Assembly (NCBI GenBank): GCA_031976225.1
Contig: DALYLQ010000002.1
Span: 1-64,000, forward strand
Direction: 5' to 3'
Source: UBA10646 sp003456175
GTDB lineage: Bacteria > Bacteroidota > Bacteroidia > Chitinophagales > Chitinophagaceae
DNA: 64,000 bases
Positions 1 through 8,981 of this stretch are shown in pieces. The position numbers and the translations under genes are program-made. A model generated the notes under the pieces. It was given only the letters and a program-made list of their open reading frames with translations. It had not been told where the DNA came from and did no database searches. How positions within the stretch are numbered: position 1 is the first letter of the stretch; every line of letters begins with the position of its first letter.

Positions 1-708
1 GGTGTAGCAGAATGGAAAACAACTGTTAATAGTGTTGGTCAAAGTACTAAAAAAGTGAAAGTTTCGTTTAAGAAACCAGATGGTACTATTGCTGAAGTAG
101 AAAAAGAAGTTAAATATACCGTTGGTACTCCTTCAGGTGTTGCTATTTCTACAGATGCAACACGCGTTTTCTACGAAGGTCTTGAGAACCCATTAAGCGT
201 AATTGGTGGTAGTGGTGATGAAAAAATGCAACTAACTATTGAGGGTGCTGGTGCAAGCTATAGCAAGTCTGGTCCTGGTCAATATATTGCAAAGTTCAGC
301 CAATTAGGTACCGCAAGAGTTACTGCGAACGATGGTAAAACAAACGTTACCGTAAATATTCCAGTAAAACGTGTGCCAGATCCAACACCAATGATTGGTG
401 GTAGCGCTGGTGGTAACATGGAAGCTAGTAAGTTCAAAGCCATGCGTGGTTTGAACGTAGTACTAAAAGATTTCGTATTTGAAGGTGTTAAGTTCACTGT
501 ATCATCTTTTACTGTAGTATGTTCTGGTAAAAATTTCCCTGAATTTGCTACCGCAGATAACCAAGGTGCAGCATTCAGCGGAAGAACACAACAGTTGATC
601 GACAGATTGGTACCAGGTTCAGTTGTTTCAATCGGTCAGATTGAAGTTATTGACCCTTCTGGTAAGAAAAGAAACTTAGAGCAATTGCTTACTTTCTATT
701 TAGATTAA
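1..708 (+). CDS. gldM: GldM C-terminal part (type IX secretion/gliding motor), 5' end outside the window
   Basis: Frame 1 is open from the first base, so the gene starts upstream; 235 residues are present. GldM/PorM is an inner-membrane protein whose large periplasmic part spans towards the outer-membrane ring and, with GldL, forms the proton-driven motor of the type IX secretion system. Seen here are the periplasmic beta-sandwich domains: a Gly/Thr-rich stretch, then a proline linker (KRVPDPTPMIGG) and a final domain ending LEQLLTFYLD. This matches my recollection of the GldM C-terminus. gldN follows after 10 bases, the usual gldLMN order. The internal GTG at 55 is not a start, because the frame continues 5' of it in family-like sequence. 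Confidence 0.88.
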   Translation, partial: GVAEWKTTVNSVGQSTKKVKVSFKKPDGTIAEVEKEVKYTVGTPSGVAISTDATRVFYEGLENPLSVIGGSGDEKMQLTIEGAGASYSKSGPGQYIAKFSQLGTARVTANDGKTNVTVNIPVKRVPDPTPMIGGSAGGNMEASKFKAMRGLNVVLKDFVFEGVKFTVSSFTVVCSGKNFPEFATADNQGAAFSGRTQQLIDRLVPGSVVSIGQIEVIDPSGKKRNLEQLLTFYLD

Positions 709-718
709 TATTAGGAGA

Positions 719-1780
719 ATGAAAAAGGTTCATTTATTATTTGTATTGTGTGTGTTGGGTTTAATGACGGCCAATGCTCAGTTTCGTAAGAAAACTGGTG
801 GCGGAGGTGGTGGAACTACCACAACTCCTGCTACCCAACAAGGCGCAGGTGGTAACAAGCCAACAACACCAGCTGCTGCACCAGCGAAGCCACTTACAGA
901 AGTGAAGCCGGTTGTAGTAGATAAAACAAAAGACGCATCTTCTAATCCTCTTCCAGGTTTAAATAGAAGTACCTCTTTGCGTAATAACGCTGCTATTGAA
1001 AAAAATCTAGTAAAAGAGCGTACACCACTTGAATATGAGCACTTGCGTGAAGACGACGCAATTTTCAGCCATTTTGTATGGCGTGAAATCAATGCGAAAG
1101 AAAAGTTGAATCAGCCCTTTTTGTATCAAGCAAAGGATGAAAATGGTATTCAAAGCTTTTTCTATATTCTATTGAATGCGATTAAAGAAGACTCTGTTAC
1201 TGCTTTTTCTGCCGATTTCCAAGACGATCGTTTCACAACGCCAATCTCAATCGACAGTTTATTGAACTCCATGAAGGGTAAGCGTACGTACTCGTTACAG
1301 CCTAATCTTGATGATCCGAATATTAATGATACGATTTACTATTTTGATACCAAGTTGGCGCCTAAAGTAGATTCTATCTATACATTCAGAATCAAGGAGC
1401 AATGGATATTCGATAAAGAAAGTAGCAGAATGTTTGTACGTATTTTGGGTGTAGCTCCAGTAGCTATGATTACGCCTCCAGGTGCTCAAAAGTCAGAACC
1501 GCAAACACTATTCTGGATTTATTATCCTGATTTAAGAAAAACGCTTGCTAAAACTGAAGTGTACAACGGTAAGAACATGGCACAGCGTATGACTTGGGAA
1601 GATCTTTTTGAAGCAAGAATGTTCAGTAGCTATATTGTAAAATCTACGATTGATAATCCGAACGATTTCTTCTTAAAAGAATTTCCTGGTTTGAAAGATA
1701 GTAGACTATTCCAATTGTATGAAGGAGAAAACATTAAGGAAAAAATCTTTAATTACGAACAAAGTCTTTGGAGCTATTAA
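719..1780 (+). CDS. gldN: GldN/PorN, type IX secretion ring component
   Basis: The 353-residue exported protein has a signal peptide ending TANAQ, then a Gly/Thr/Pro/Ala-rich linker (about residues 25-65) and a conserved globular part (LREDDAIFSHFVWREINAKEK; later FWIYYPDLRKTLAKTEVYNG and MTWEDLFEARMFSSYI). In this family GldN/PorN forms the periplasmic ring with the lipoprotein GldK/PorK that links to the GldLM motor. ATG at 719 is chosen because it is preceded by an AGGAG ribosome-binding sequence, uncommon in Bacteroidota, and sits 10 bases after gldM. A strong terminator follows at 1802-1840. The low-complexity linker is longer than I remember in Flavobacterium. Confidence 0.92.
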   Translation: MKKVHLLFVLCVLGLMTANAQFRKKTGGGGGGTTTTPATQQGAGGNKPTTPAAAPAKPLTEVKPVVVDKTKDASSNPLPGLNRSTSLRNNAAIEKNLVKERTPLEYEHLREDDAIFSHFVWREINAKEKLNQPFLYQAKDENGIQSFFYILLNAIKEDSVTAFSADFQDDRFTTPISIDSLLNSMKGKRTYSLQPNLDDPNINDTIYYFDTKLAPKVDSIYTFRIKEQWIFDKESSRMFVRILGVAPVAMITPPGAQKSEPQTLFWIYYPDLRKTLAKTEVYNGKNMAQRMTWEDLFEARMFSSYIVKSTIDNPNDFFLKEFPGLKDSRLFQLYEGENIKEKIFNYEQSLWSY

Positions 1781-1801
1781 TAGGTTTGCCTTACGGTAAA
1801 T

Positions 1802-1840
1802 AAAAGAAAATGGAGCAACAACGTTGCTCCATTTTCTTTT
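1802..1840. terminator. Bidirectional intrinsic terminator after gldN
   Basis: The 18-base arms 1802-1819 and 1823-1840 are perfect complements around a 3-base loop (core GGAGCAAC/GTTGCTCC). The outer part of the stem is A-rich on one side and T-rich on the other, so it can work on both strands. It lies 22 bases after the gldN stop and just after a copy of the 13-base repeat (1789-1801). Confidence 0.85.
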
Positions 1841-1938
1841 ATGCTTTTTTAAGGTAATTATTTACGTAAGTATACCAAAAAAGTCTACTTCGGTTATATA
1901 TTTGTTACGGTTTTTCATAGGATATTGGATTTTAAAAC

Positions 1939-1975
1939 GGGGTGGGATTTTCATCCGAGCCCCTTTTTATTTTTA
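1939..1975 (+). terminator. Second hairpin with T-run between gldN and uvrC
   Basis: GGGG and GGAT pair with ATCC and CCCC around a TTTC loop (1939-1963), with a small internal loop, followed on the plus strand by a T-rich run (1964-1975). The T-run favours plus-strand termination although the nearest plus gene already has a terminator at 1802-1840. On the minus strand it would sit just after the uvrC stop, with a poorer T tail. Confidence 0.55.
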
Positions 1976-3790
1976 ATCTGTACCCGACTGCTCAGCAAAA
2001 TATGCTTTTATGATCGATGCTTTGTGTAGCCCGACAACCGTCGATAACTCTTCTACCGTTTTCTCCTGAATTTTCTTAACTGATTTAAATGTTTTCAGCA
2101 GTTCTTGAGCGGTTTTATGACCAATGCCTTGAATTTGTTCAAGTTCATTTTTAAATGTTCCTTTACTACGTTGATTGCGATGGAAAGTGATACCAAAACG
2201 GTGAACTTCATCTCTAATGTATCGGATGAGTTTTAATGTGTCGCTATTCCAATCTAGCTTAATGGAGTTACTATCACCTGGAAAAAAAATTTCCTCCTCA
2301 TTTTTAGCCAGTCCAACCACCGTTAGCTTCCCAATTAAGTTAAGTGCTTTTATGCTTTCCATAGCAGCGCCAAGCTGCCCTTTGCCACCATCTATAATAA
2401 CAAGTTGTGGAAGCGGACTGTTTTCTTTTAAAAGCCGATGATACCTTCGATACACCACCTCTTGCATGGTTGCAAAATCGTTAATTCCAGTAACCGTTTT
2501 AACGTTGTAATGGCGATAGTCTTTTTTACTAGGTATGCCTTCTTTGAAACAAACCATAGCACTTACAGGGTAACTACCTTGAAAGTTTGAGTTATCAAAA
2601 CACTCAATATGTATAGGTGCTACTGGTAATTGCAGTTGTTGCTGTAATTGATACAACACCTGCTTTTTCTCCATGTCAGATTTGCCCTCGAGTTGTAGTA
2701 TCTTCTTCTTCTTGAGCTCTAATTGGTAGTAGTTTACGTTTTTTAAACTTAGATCTAGCAACTTCTTTTTATCGCCAGCTTTAGGAATGGTAATAGTTGC
2801 CATTGCCTCAGGAAAAGGTATTTCAAAAGGAACAATAATTTCAGCGGCTATACTGTTAAACTCGTCTCGCAGTTGTTGTATGGCAAAACTGAGCACTTCT
2901 TCTTCGGCTTCTTCAAGTTTTGTTTCAAGGCTCACGGTATGCGTTTGTACAATGGTGCCATTTTCTACCATTAGATAATTCACATAAGCGGTATCACCAT
3001 CTTTGAGCATGCTGAAAACATCTAGCGTACCTAAATGTCGGCTCACAATGATAGATTTAGCCTGATACTGTTCGAGATGTTCTAACTTTTTACGAACCTG
3101 TTCAGCTTTTTCAAAGGCAAGTACCGCAGCAAAATCTTGCATTTGAGTTTTATAAGCAGCAATGATAGGTTGCAAATTTCCCTTAAGCATTTGCCGCACT
3201 TGCTGTAAGCCGGTTGCATAATCGGCTTCTGATTGTAATGCTTCGCATGGGCCTTTACAATTGCCCAAATGGTATTCTAAGCATACCTTGAACTTGCCGC
3301 GCTGAATATTATTTACCGTAAGGGGCAACTTGCAGGTACGTAGCGGGATAAATTGTTTGATAAAACTCAAGAGCTCCCGAACTTTAGCAACACTTGTGAA
3401 TGGGCCTAAGTATTCAGAGCCATCGTTGTATTTGCGGCGTGTAAAAAAAATTCGTGGGAAAGGCTCTTTTTTAATAACGAGGTAGGGATACGTTTTATCG
3501 TCTTTTAAATCGATATTAAACTTGGGTTGAAACTGCTTGATTAAAGCATTTTCTAAGAGAAACGCATCTTGTTCGCTATCAACAATGGTGAATTCTATAC
3601 GATGTATACGTTGAACCAGTTCATGTGTTTTATAACTGCTTTTTTGCTTGCTGAAATAGCTGCCGATACGCTTACGCAAATGCTTAGCCTTGCCCACATA
3701 CAATAGTGTGCCATCGGCCGCATAATACTTGTACACGCCTGGTTGCAGCGGTATGGTGTGTGCTATTTGCTGATATGCTTCTTGCGTCAT
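1973..3790 (-). CDS. uvrC: UvrC, excinuclease ABC subunit C
   Basis: UvrC makes both incisions in nucleotide excision repair together with UvrB. The 605 residues show the full architecture: N-terminal GIY-YIG nuclease (GVYKYY, LLYVGKAKHLRKRI, residues about 18-45), the cysteine region CLEYHLGNCKGPC (about 170-182), a UVR helical region (about 195-235), the RNase-H-like nuclease (IECFDNSNFQGSYPV; VIIDGGKGQL) and C-terminal helix-hairpin-helix (LEQIQGIGHKTAQELL). Length is normal. ATG at 3790 follows the upstream lipoprotein stop by 13 bases, so they are probably co-transcribed. The peptide LTVNNI (about residue 158) is encoded by an exact copy of the dispersed 13-mer (3311-3323). Confidence 0.97.
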   Translation of the reverse strand: MTQEAYQQIAHTIPLQPGVYKYYAADGTLLYVGKAKHLRKRIGSYFSKQKSSYKTHELVQRIHRIEFTIVDSEQDAFLLENALIKQFQPKFNIDLKDDKTYPYLVIKKEPFPRIFFTRRKYNDGSEYLGPFTSVAKVRELLSFIKQFIPLRTCKLPLTVNNIQRGKFKVCLEYHLGNCKGPCEALQSEADYATGLQQVRQMLKGNLQPIIAAYKTQMQDFAAVLAFEKAEQVRKKLEHLEQYQAKSIIVSRHLGTLDVFSMLKDGDTAYVNYLMVENGTIVQTHTVSLETKLEEAEEEVLSFAIQQLRDEFNSIAAEIIVPFEIPFPEAMATITIPKAGDKKKLLDLSLKNVNYYQLELKKKKILQLEGKSDMEKKQVLYQLQQQLQLPVAPIHIECFDNSNFQGSYPVSAMVCFKEGIPSKKDYRHYNVKTVTGINDFATMQEVVYRRYHRLLKENSPLPQLVIIDGGKGQLGAAMESIKALNLIGKLTVVGLAKNEEEIFFPGDSNSIKLDWNSDTLKLIRYIRDEVHRFGITFHRNQRSKGTFKNELEQIQGIGHKTAQELLKTFKSVKKIQEKTVEELSTVVGLHKASIIKAYFAEQSGTD

Positions 3791-3803
3791 AGTTGCTTCA
3801 TCA

Positions 3804-4367
3804 CTATTCGTTCCAAATCACTTGTTCTTGTGTAACACTTGCAATACCTCCATTGTTAACGCTTGTAATGATGGAGAAACTTTTACCTGCTTTCCAACTG
3901 AGGGTTTGTTCGGTTACCATGTTGTTCTCGCTGCGTACCAGCTTGGCAAAAACACGTTTTACTTTACCACTCGTTTCATCTACAAGTACATCTACTGATT
4001 GGACGGGTTGGTTCAAATCGGTTGGCTTATAAGTGAGGGTTATGCTTTGCGTTGTATTATCGTTGAAAGTACTTTCTGTGAAAGCCTTGTTGTCACTTAC
4101 ATTCAGCGCTAAAAATGGAGCTGCTTTTGCGGTGCATGCGGCCATATTTAAAGCCATTGAATCGGTACGTTGCTGTTGGGTTGTTTTTTGATAAATGAAG
4201 TACGCTTCTTTATCTATCTGATACAATTCGCTTTCGAAAAAGCCTTTGAGATCAAAGTGTTGCTTTGTAAGTGGTGTTGCTGTTGGGTTGGTGTGTTGTT
4301 GCGTAGCATTGTTACAACTTGTAATCAGCAATAAGCCACTGAGTATGGAAATAAAAACTCTGTACAT
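3804..4367 (-). CDS. Small lipoprotein of unknown function
   Basis: The 187-residue protein has a short signal peptide and the lipobox LITSC, so it should be a lipid-anchored envelope protein. I do not recognise the family. The mature part has about 165 residues, with two cysteine-free beta-rich stretches near the C-terminus (TQSITLTYKPTD; VDVLVDETSGKVKRVFAKL) that resemble a small beta-sandwich. The start is placed at ATG 4367 rather than 4382, since this gives a compact signal peptide. It lies 13 bases upstream of uvrC on the same strand, which suggests a shared transcript but not a shared function. A copy of the related word TTATTTACGTAAGTA (4385-4399) lies just upstream. Confidence 0.7.
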   Translation of the reverse strand: MYRVFISILSGLLLITSCNNATQQHTNPTATPLTKQHFDLKGFFESELYQIDKEAYFIYQKTTQQQRTDSMALNMAACTAKAAPFLALNVSDNKAFTESTFNDNTTQSITLTYKPTDLNQPVQSVDVLVDETSGKVKRVFAKLVRSENNMVTEQTLSWKAGKSFSIITSVNNGGIASVTQEQVIWNE

Positions 4368-4410
4368 GCTGCAAAGTTGCAAGATTATTTACGTAAGTAA
4401 GGCATCAAAA

Positions 4411-4438
4411 AATATGGCGCCGCAAGCGGCGCCATATT
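4411..4438 (-). terminator. GC-rich intrinsic terminator after the beta-barrel/anti-sigma-like gene
   Basis: Arms AATATGGCGCCG (4411-4422) and CGGCGCCATATT (4427-4438) are perfect complements with a CAAG loop. The plus-strand A-run at 4407-4412 becomes the T tail on the minus strand, downstream of the gene that ends at 4459. Confidence 0.87.
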
Positions 4439-4458
4439 GTATAAATATCACAAACGGT

Positions 4459-5892
4459 TTATTTCAACTGTTGTAGCAAACCAATCCTAAAACCATAATC
4501 TACCAAGTGTTCTCTAATAGGGTAGCGATAGCTAAAGGTGGGCAACTGCTGATAACGAATTTGTGGACCAGCAATCCAAGTGGTGTTATTGGTGGTGTAC
4601 GAGAATAAAGCTTCTACATTCGTATTCACGTTCCAATTACGCATGAGGCTTTTACCATCTGCGTAGTTTTTATAATCGGTAGTAATAACAAATGGTGCCT
4701 TATCAAATACATACGTAGGCTGCACGCTGCCACCTACACTAATGCCAAACTGTTTGGCTGCCAAAACCTGCCAGCGAATACCAATAGGAATTGAAATTTC
4801 TTGATACTTGTTTTGCAACACAATGGGCATAGTGCCAATACTGGTTCTATAGCGACTGGTAGTGTTAATCACTTGTGCCTGACCATAGTTGTTGTTTAGA
4901 GCTATGGGTGCATTTTCAAAATTATTACCAAAGGCTTCAATGTTGTACTGGCGCATGTTAAACTGCAATCCGCTTGTTAAACTAATGCGTTTGTTAAGCT
5001 GATAGGCAAATGATAATCCAACCTCAATACCCATGGCAGGCCTATGCTTCACTACTTGATTCACATCGATATCGTAGTTTAGGCCAATAGGAGAAGCAAT
5101 ATAATTGCCGGGGAAAAATGATTTATAATTTTCATCTACCAATAGCCGATAACTAATGCTGGGTGCAATATGAAAGCCCCACTGCCAGCGGCTTTTCTTA
5201 TGATCATTAGGTATTTGAATAGCTGCTGTAGTATTGCTTGCCGCAAGTTGGTTACTCACAATGGTAGTTGCATGCCAGTTGTGAGTTTGTAGCGGTGCTA
5301 TCGCTTCAACATCAGTTGTTGTAACTGCAGGTAGTGCACTACCGATACGGTCGAAAATGGCAGTACTGCTAAAGTTGTCGGCTGTACTTTCATTTACTGT
5401 AAAGTTATCAAATCGTTTATTGGTGTATAGTGCTGTACTTGCATTGTTAGTAGCTGCCATCAACGCTAGAATACGGTACTTATCACCTTGCGGTAAATGT
5501 ACGACTGCTGTTTGTGCTTTAGCCAAAGCCTCAACACTATCAAGATGCTTTTGTGCTTTTGTAATAGTGGCATTGGTAATAGGTGCGGTTGCGATGCTTG
5601 CAGCAATAACAGTATTAGCATCGCCGGCAGTAACATTGTTGGCTTGCATTACTGTTGGTGCTAAGCTTTGTGCATGCTTATCGCCAGCAGTTACAACAAT
5701 GGTTAGTGCAGTGAGTGTAGCTACTACCATAGCGGCTACAATACCAAGTGCGGGCCAGCGTTGCTCACCGTGTATTTCGTGTTGTATGTTTTGCCAAATG
5801 CGGTCGCTGGCATACAGCCGATGTTGATCGGCCGATACCTGCAGCAACTGCTCCAGCTCGTCGTCGGTATATAAATGCTTGCTTTCTCGCAT
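4459..5892 (-). CDS. Single-pass membrane protein with C-terminal beta-barrel-like domain, partner of the ECF sigma factor
   Basis: The 477 residues fall into three parts. A soluble N-terminus (about 1-48, acidic and helical, MRESKHLYTDDELEQLL) resembles the cytoplasmic arm of anti-sigma factors. One hydrophobic helix follows (about 49-70, LGIVAAMVVATLTALTIVV). Then come an Ala/Thr-rich stretch and a C-terminal half with the alternating, aromatic-ended strands of outer-membrane barrels (HIAPSISYRLL, GLSFAYQLNKRISLTSGLQF). It lies 55 bases downstream of a sigma-70-family gene in the same direction, so a regulatory pairing is likely but inferred. The LPQG peptide comes from the dispersed repeat at 5486-5498. 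Topology (inner-membrane helix plus barrel) is odd. Confidence 0.65.
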   Translation of the reverse strand: MRESKHLYTDDELEQLLQVSADQHRLYASDRIWQNIQHEIHGEQRWPALGIVAAMVVATLTALTIVVTAGDKHAQSLAPTVMQANNVTAGDANTVIAASIATAPITNATITKAQKHLDSVEALAKAQTAVVHLPQGDKYRILALMAATNNASTALYTNKRFDNFTVNESTADNFSSTAIFDRIGSALPAVTTTDVEAIAPLQTHNWHATTIVSNQLAASNTTAAIQIPNDHKKSRWQWGFHIAPSISYRLLVDENYKSFFPGNYIASPIGLNYDIDVNQVVKHRPAMGIEVGLSFAYQLNKRISLTSGLQFNMRQYNIEAFGNNFENAPIALNNNYGQAQVINTTSRYRTSIGTMPIVLQNKYQEISIPIGIRWQVLAAKQFGISVGGSVQPTYVFDKAPFVITTDYKNYADGKSLMRNWNVNTNVEALFSYTTNNTTWIAGPQIRYQQLPTFSYRYPIREHLVDYGFRIGLLQQLK

Positions 5893-5947
5893 GTTGTGCT
5901 CACAGTTAATCGTTAGTAATGGTTGCTTTTCAAAAAAGGGATCGGAT

Positions 5948-6532
5948 TTATCGGTTTTTTAATGTGGCTAACAATACGGCCGGTGCTGTTTCTGGCTTTT
6001 CTATGATGCGTCGCTTAATCAGTATTTGTTCTAAAATTACTTTGGCTCTGGTGTATTGGCTTCGGCTGGTACTTTCTTCAATATCTAACATCTGTGCAAT
6101 TTCTTTGTGGCTAAAGCCTTCAATAGCATACAAGTTGAGTACTGTTCTGTAACCGATAGGTAGTAATCGAATACTTTCAATTACTTGCTTGGCTTGCATC
6201 ATGTTAGGTACTGCGGCTTCTTTTACCGTAAGGTGTTCGGCCGATGCGATATCTACACTCTCCGCAAATTTTTTGTGCTTCTTCAAAAAATTAATGCAGG
6301 TATGTACCATAATGCGGCGTACCCAACCCTCGAAACTGCCCTGGTTTCTAAAAGTGTGTATTTGGGTGAACACTTTTATGAAACCTTCTTGTAGCATGTC
6401 CTCGGCATCATCGCGGCTTTGGGCATACCTATAACATACCGATAGCATTTTGGGACTGTATCGGTTATACAGCTCTCGTTGTGCTAGCGCATTGTTGTTA
6501 AGGCAACCCTGTAATAAGCTTTCATCTGTCAT
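5948..6532 (-). CDS. ECF-type RNA polymerase sigma-70 factor
   Basis: The 194-residue protein has region 2 (LYNRYSPKMLSVCYRYA, DAEDMLQEGFIKVF, about 20-60), a linker and region 4 helix-turn-helix (LPIGYRTVLNLYAIEGF SHKEIAQMLDI, about 130-160), the standard ECF plan. ATG at 6532 (MTDESLL) is preferred to the GTG-initiated longer frame from 6556. A minus-strand TATTTTG at 6564-6570 could be its -7 element, back-to-back with the promoter of the TonB receptor. It precedes the membrane/beta-barrel gene, a common Bacteroidota pairing of ECF factor and membrane partner. A 12-base match to the dispersed repeat encodes LTVKE. Confidence 0.9.
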   Translation of the reverse strand: MTDESLLQGCLNNNALAQRELYNRYSPKMLSVCYRYAQSRDDAEDMLQEGFIKVFTQIHTFRNQGSFEGWVRRIMVHTCINFLKKHKKFAESVDIASAEHLTVKEAAVPNMMQAKQVIESIRLLPIGYRTVLNLYAIEGFSHKEIAQMLDIEESTSRSQYTRAKVILEQILIKRRIIEKPETAPAVLLATLKNR

Positions 6533-6616
6533 GGGGATGTTCACTAAGACCACCAATTTAAGACAAAATACCGACTGAAATGCTGCATTAGCAGCCTTTT
6601 ATCAAAAAATGAAATA

Positions 6617-6643
6617 TTGTTGCAAAAAATGAAGCTACCTTTG
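6617..6643 (+). promoter_or_regulatory. Bacteroidota-type promoter of the TonB-dependent receptor
   Basis: TACCTTTG (6636-6643) matches the -7 consensus TAnnTTTG exactly. TTGTTG at 6617-6622 supplies a -33-like TTG, although the 13-16 base spacing is short. It overlaps upstream ATG/TTG codons of the receptor frame, which supports the start at 6668. Confidence 0.55.
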
Positions 6644-6667
6644 AACCTCAAAGTAGCAGTTATCCAA

Positions 6668-8971
6668 ATGCCGCGTGTGGTGCCATTTTTAAGTGTTTTA
6701 AGTGCAGTATTGTTGCTTGCAACAGTTACTAAAGCGCAACCATGCCAGTTACAAATAGATGGGCTAATTACAGATAGCGATACCAAAGAGGTATTGCCAA
6801 AGGCAAGTATTACCGTACTTAACCTTCAAAAAACGGTGGTTGCCAATAATAGAGGGTACTTTACAGTAAATAAACTATGCCCTGGCACCTATCGCCTTGT
6901 AATAACGCATGCAGGTTGCGATACCATTGTGCAAACGATTACTATCACGCAAAACACTTCGCTGAATATTGCATTGCCACATGCCAGAAACAACCTCGAA
7001 GCGGTTACAGTAGCAACACAAGCTGGTAACAAAACCAACAATATTAGTCAAGAAATCAAGGGGAGAGAGCTAGCCCTTCGCCGTGGGTTAACATTAGCAG
7101 AAACCATTGAGCAATTGCCCGGTGTAACCGTTTTGCAAACGGGCAGCACCATTGTAAAGCCAGTGATACATGGGCTGCATGGCAATAGAATCCTCATTCT
7201 TAATAACGGCGTTCGTCAAGAAGGGCAGCAATGGGGTAGCGAGCATGCCCCAGAGGTAGATGCTTTTTTGGCACAAAAAATTACCGTTTTAAAAGGTGCC
7301 GGTGCCTTACAATATGGAGCTGATGCTATTGGTGGGGCAATTTTAGTAGACCCGAAAGAACTACCTAAATCGTACGGTCTTAAAACTGAACTGAGCACAG
7401 CTTATTTTACCAACAATAGGTTAGGTGCCGCAAGTATCATTGTAGAAAATGCCTTACGGCAAAAGCCCAGTTGGGCATGGCGAATACAAGCTACTGCACG
7501 TTATGGTGGTAATGTTCGCACCCCCAATTATTGGTTACATAATACAGGTGTAAGAGAGTGGAATGCAAGTGCCACGCTTGGCCACAAAGGCAAGCGTAGT
7601 AACACAGAAATTTTTGCCAGCATTTTTAATACTTCCTTGGGCATTTTTTGGGGAAGTCAGGTGGGTAGTTTAGCCGATTTGCAAGCAGCCATCAATCGTA
7701 AGGAACCGCTGTTCAACATCAACCAGTTTTCATATACGTTAGATAGGCCCAAACAACAAGTGCAGCACTTATTGTTTAAGGCAAAGTATTCGTATAACCT
7801 TACGGTAAATGATCAACTGCATGTATTGGTGAGTCATCAAGAAAATAAGCGACAAGAGTTTGATTTAGCTCGTATAACCGATGCGCCAGAGCTTGATTTA
7901 AAAATTGGCACTACGATGGTAGATGCTAATTATGAAGCAAAACGCAACCGTTGGCAATGGCAGCCGGGCGTACAAGTAATGATTCAAAATAATGTGTGGA
8001 GCGGCAGCCGTTTTTTCATTCCTAATTTCGAGAGTAATAATATTGCAGCTTACTTTATAGGCAAGCATAATAGAACCAAAGTAGATGCCGAAATGGGTAT
8101 TCGCTACGATACTCGCCAGCTTACCAGCTTTCGTAATACAAATGGTAATATTCGCTCTATCACCGAAAATTGGAATGGTGCATCTGCTTCAGCGGGAGTT
8201 ACTTTTAAAATAACACCACATTTTCAATGGCTTGTTAATGCTGCAACCGCTTGGCGTGCACCGGGTGTGAATGAGTTGTATGTGAATGGATTACATCATG
8301 GTACATCGTCGTTTGAAATTGGCGATGCTAACCTGCAAGCAGAACGTGCCTATAATTTAAGTACACAGTTAAAATACAAAGTGGCCGATAGTGCTCTGGT
8401 TGTTGATGTAACATTGTATAATAATTTTATTGATGGTTTTATCAATCTAGTACCCGATACACCTGCTACACTTACAATACGTGGTGCTTTTCCAACCTTT
8501 CGATATAGGCAAACCGATGCTCGACTTACCGGTGCAGATATCAGCGTATTTTTTAAATGGTCGAAGCATATACATAGCAACATCAAATCGTCGTGGCTTT
8601 GGGCCTACAATCGTACCAACAATACATGGTTGGCTCAAATGCCGAGTAATCGCTTCTATGCCGATATTGCTTACCATTTACCGCAAGGGAAATATGTATC
8701 TAATAATTTGATTCGCTTGCACACGCAAACTGTGTTACAGCAGCGTAATCTGCCACGTAACAATACCGATTATTTATTGCCACCGCCTACGTACACTTTG
8801 TTAGGTGTAGAGTTGGCAACGCAAGTGGCTTTGGGTAAGCATCGGATGCAATGCAGTATTTCGGCTACCAATATGTTGAATACAGTTTTTAGAGATTATA
8901 TGGATAGGTTCCGCTATTTCAACGACGGTATGGGCCGAAACATTGCTTTTAGAATGCAGTACAGTTTTTAA
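6668..8971 (+). CDS. TonB-dependent outer-membrane receptor
   Basis: The 767-residue protein has a signal peptide ending TVTKAQ, an N-terminal carboxypeptidase-regulatory-like domain (IDGLITDSDTKEVLPKASI to about residue 110), a plug (LTLAETIEQLPGVTVLQTGS; GALQYGADAIGGAILVDP) and a 22-strand-type barrel ending NIAFRMQYSF with the terminal Phe typical of outer-membrane proteins. It should import a ligand using TonB energy. The substrate is not evident, and there is no SusD partner, so it is not a SusCD system. ATG 6668 is chosen because the promoter at 6617-6643 covers the earlier in-frame starts. The lipoprotein gene follows after 10 bases. Two dispersed repeats lie inside (LTVN at 7798, LPQG at 8676). 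Confidence 0.9.
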   Translation: MPRVVPFLSVLSAVLLLATVTKAQPCQLQIDGLITDSDTKEVLPKASITVLNLQKTVVANNRGYFTVNKLCPGTYRLVITHAGCDTIVQTITITQNTSLNIALPHARNNLEAVTVATQAGNKTNNISQEIKGRELALRRGLTLAETIEQLPGVTVLQTGSTIVKPVIHGLHGNRILILNNGVRQEGQQWGSEHAPEVDAFLAQKITVLKGAGALQYGADAIGGAILVDPKELPKSYGLKTELSTAYFTNNRLGAASIIVENALRQKPSWAWRIQATARYGGNVRTPNYWLHNTGVREWNASATLGHKGKRSNTEIFASIFNTSLGIFWGSQVGSLADLQAAINRKEPLFNINQFSYTLDRPKQQVQHLLFKAKYSYNLTVNDQLHVLVSHQENKRQEFDLARITDAPELDLKIGTTMVDANYEAKRNRWQWQPGVQVMIQNNVWSGSRFFIPNFESNNIAAYFIGKHNRTKVDAEMGIRYDTRQLTSFRNTNGNIRSITENWNGASASAGVTFKITPHFQWLVNAATAWRAPGVNELYVNGLHHGTSSFEIGDANLQAERAYNLSTQLKYKVADSALVVDVTLYNNFIDGFINLVPDTPATLTIRGAFPTFRYRQTDARLTGADISVFFKWSKHIHSNIKSSWLWAYNRTNNTWLAQMPSNRFYADIAYHLPQGKYVSNNLIRLHTQTVLQQRNLPRNNTDYLLPPPTYTLLGVELATQVALGKHRMQCSISATNMLNTVFRDYMDRFRYFNDGMGRNIAFRMQYSF

Positions 8972-8981
8972 ATGATATACA

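Noticed and set aside
778..1092. Minus-strand open frame opposite gldN
   Set aside because: Proline/valine-rich product created by the Gly/Thr/Pro-rich linker of gldN on the other strand; no start signal.
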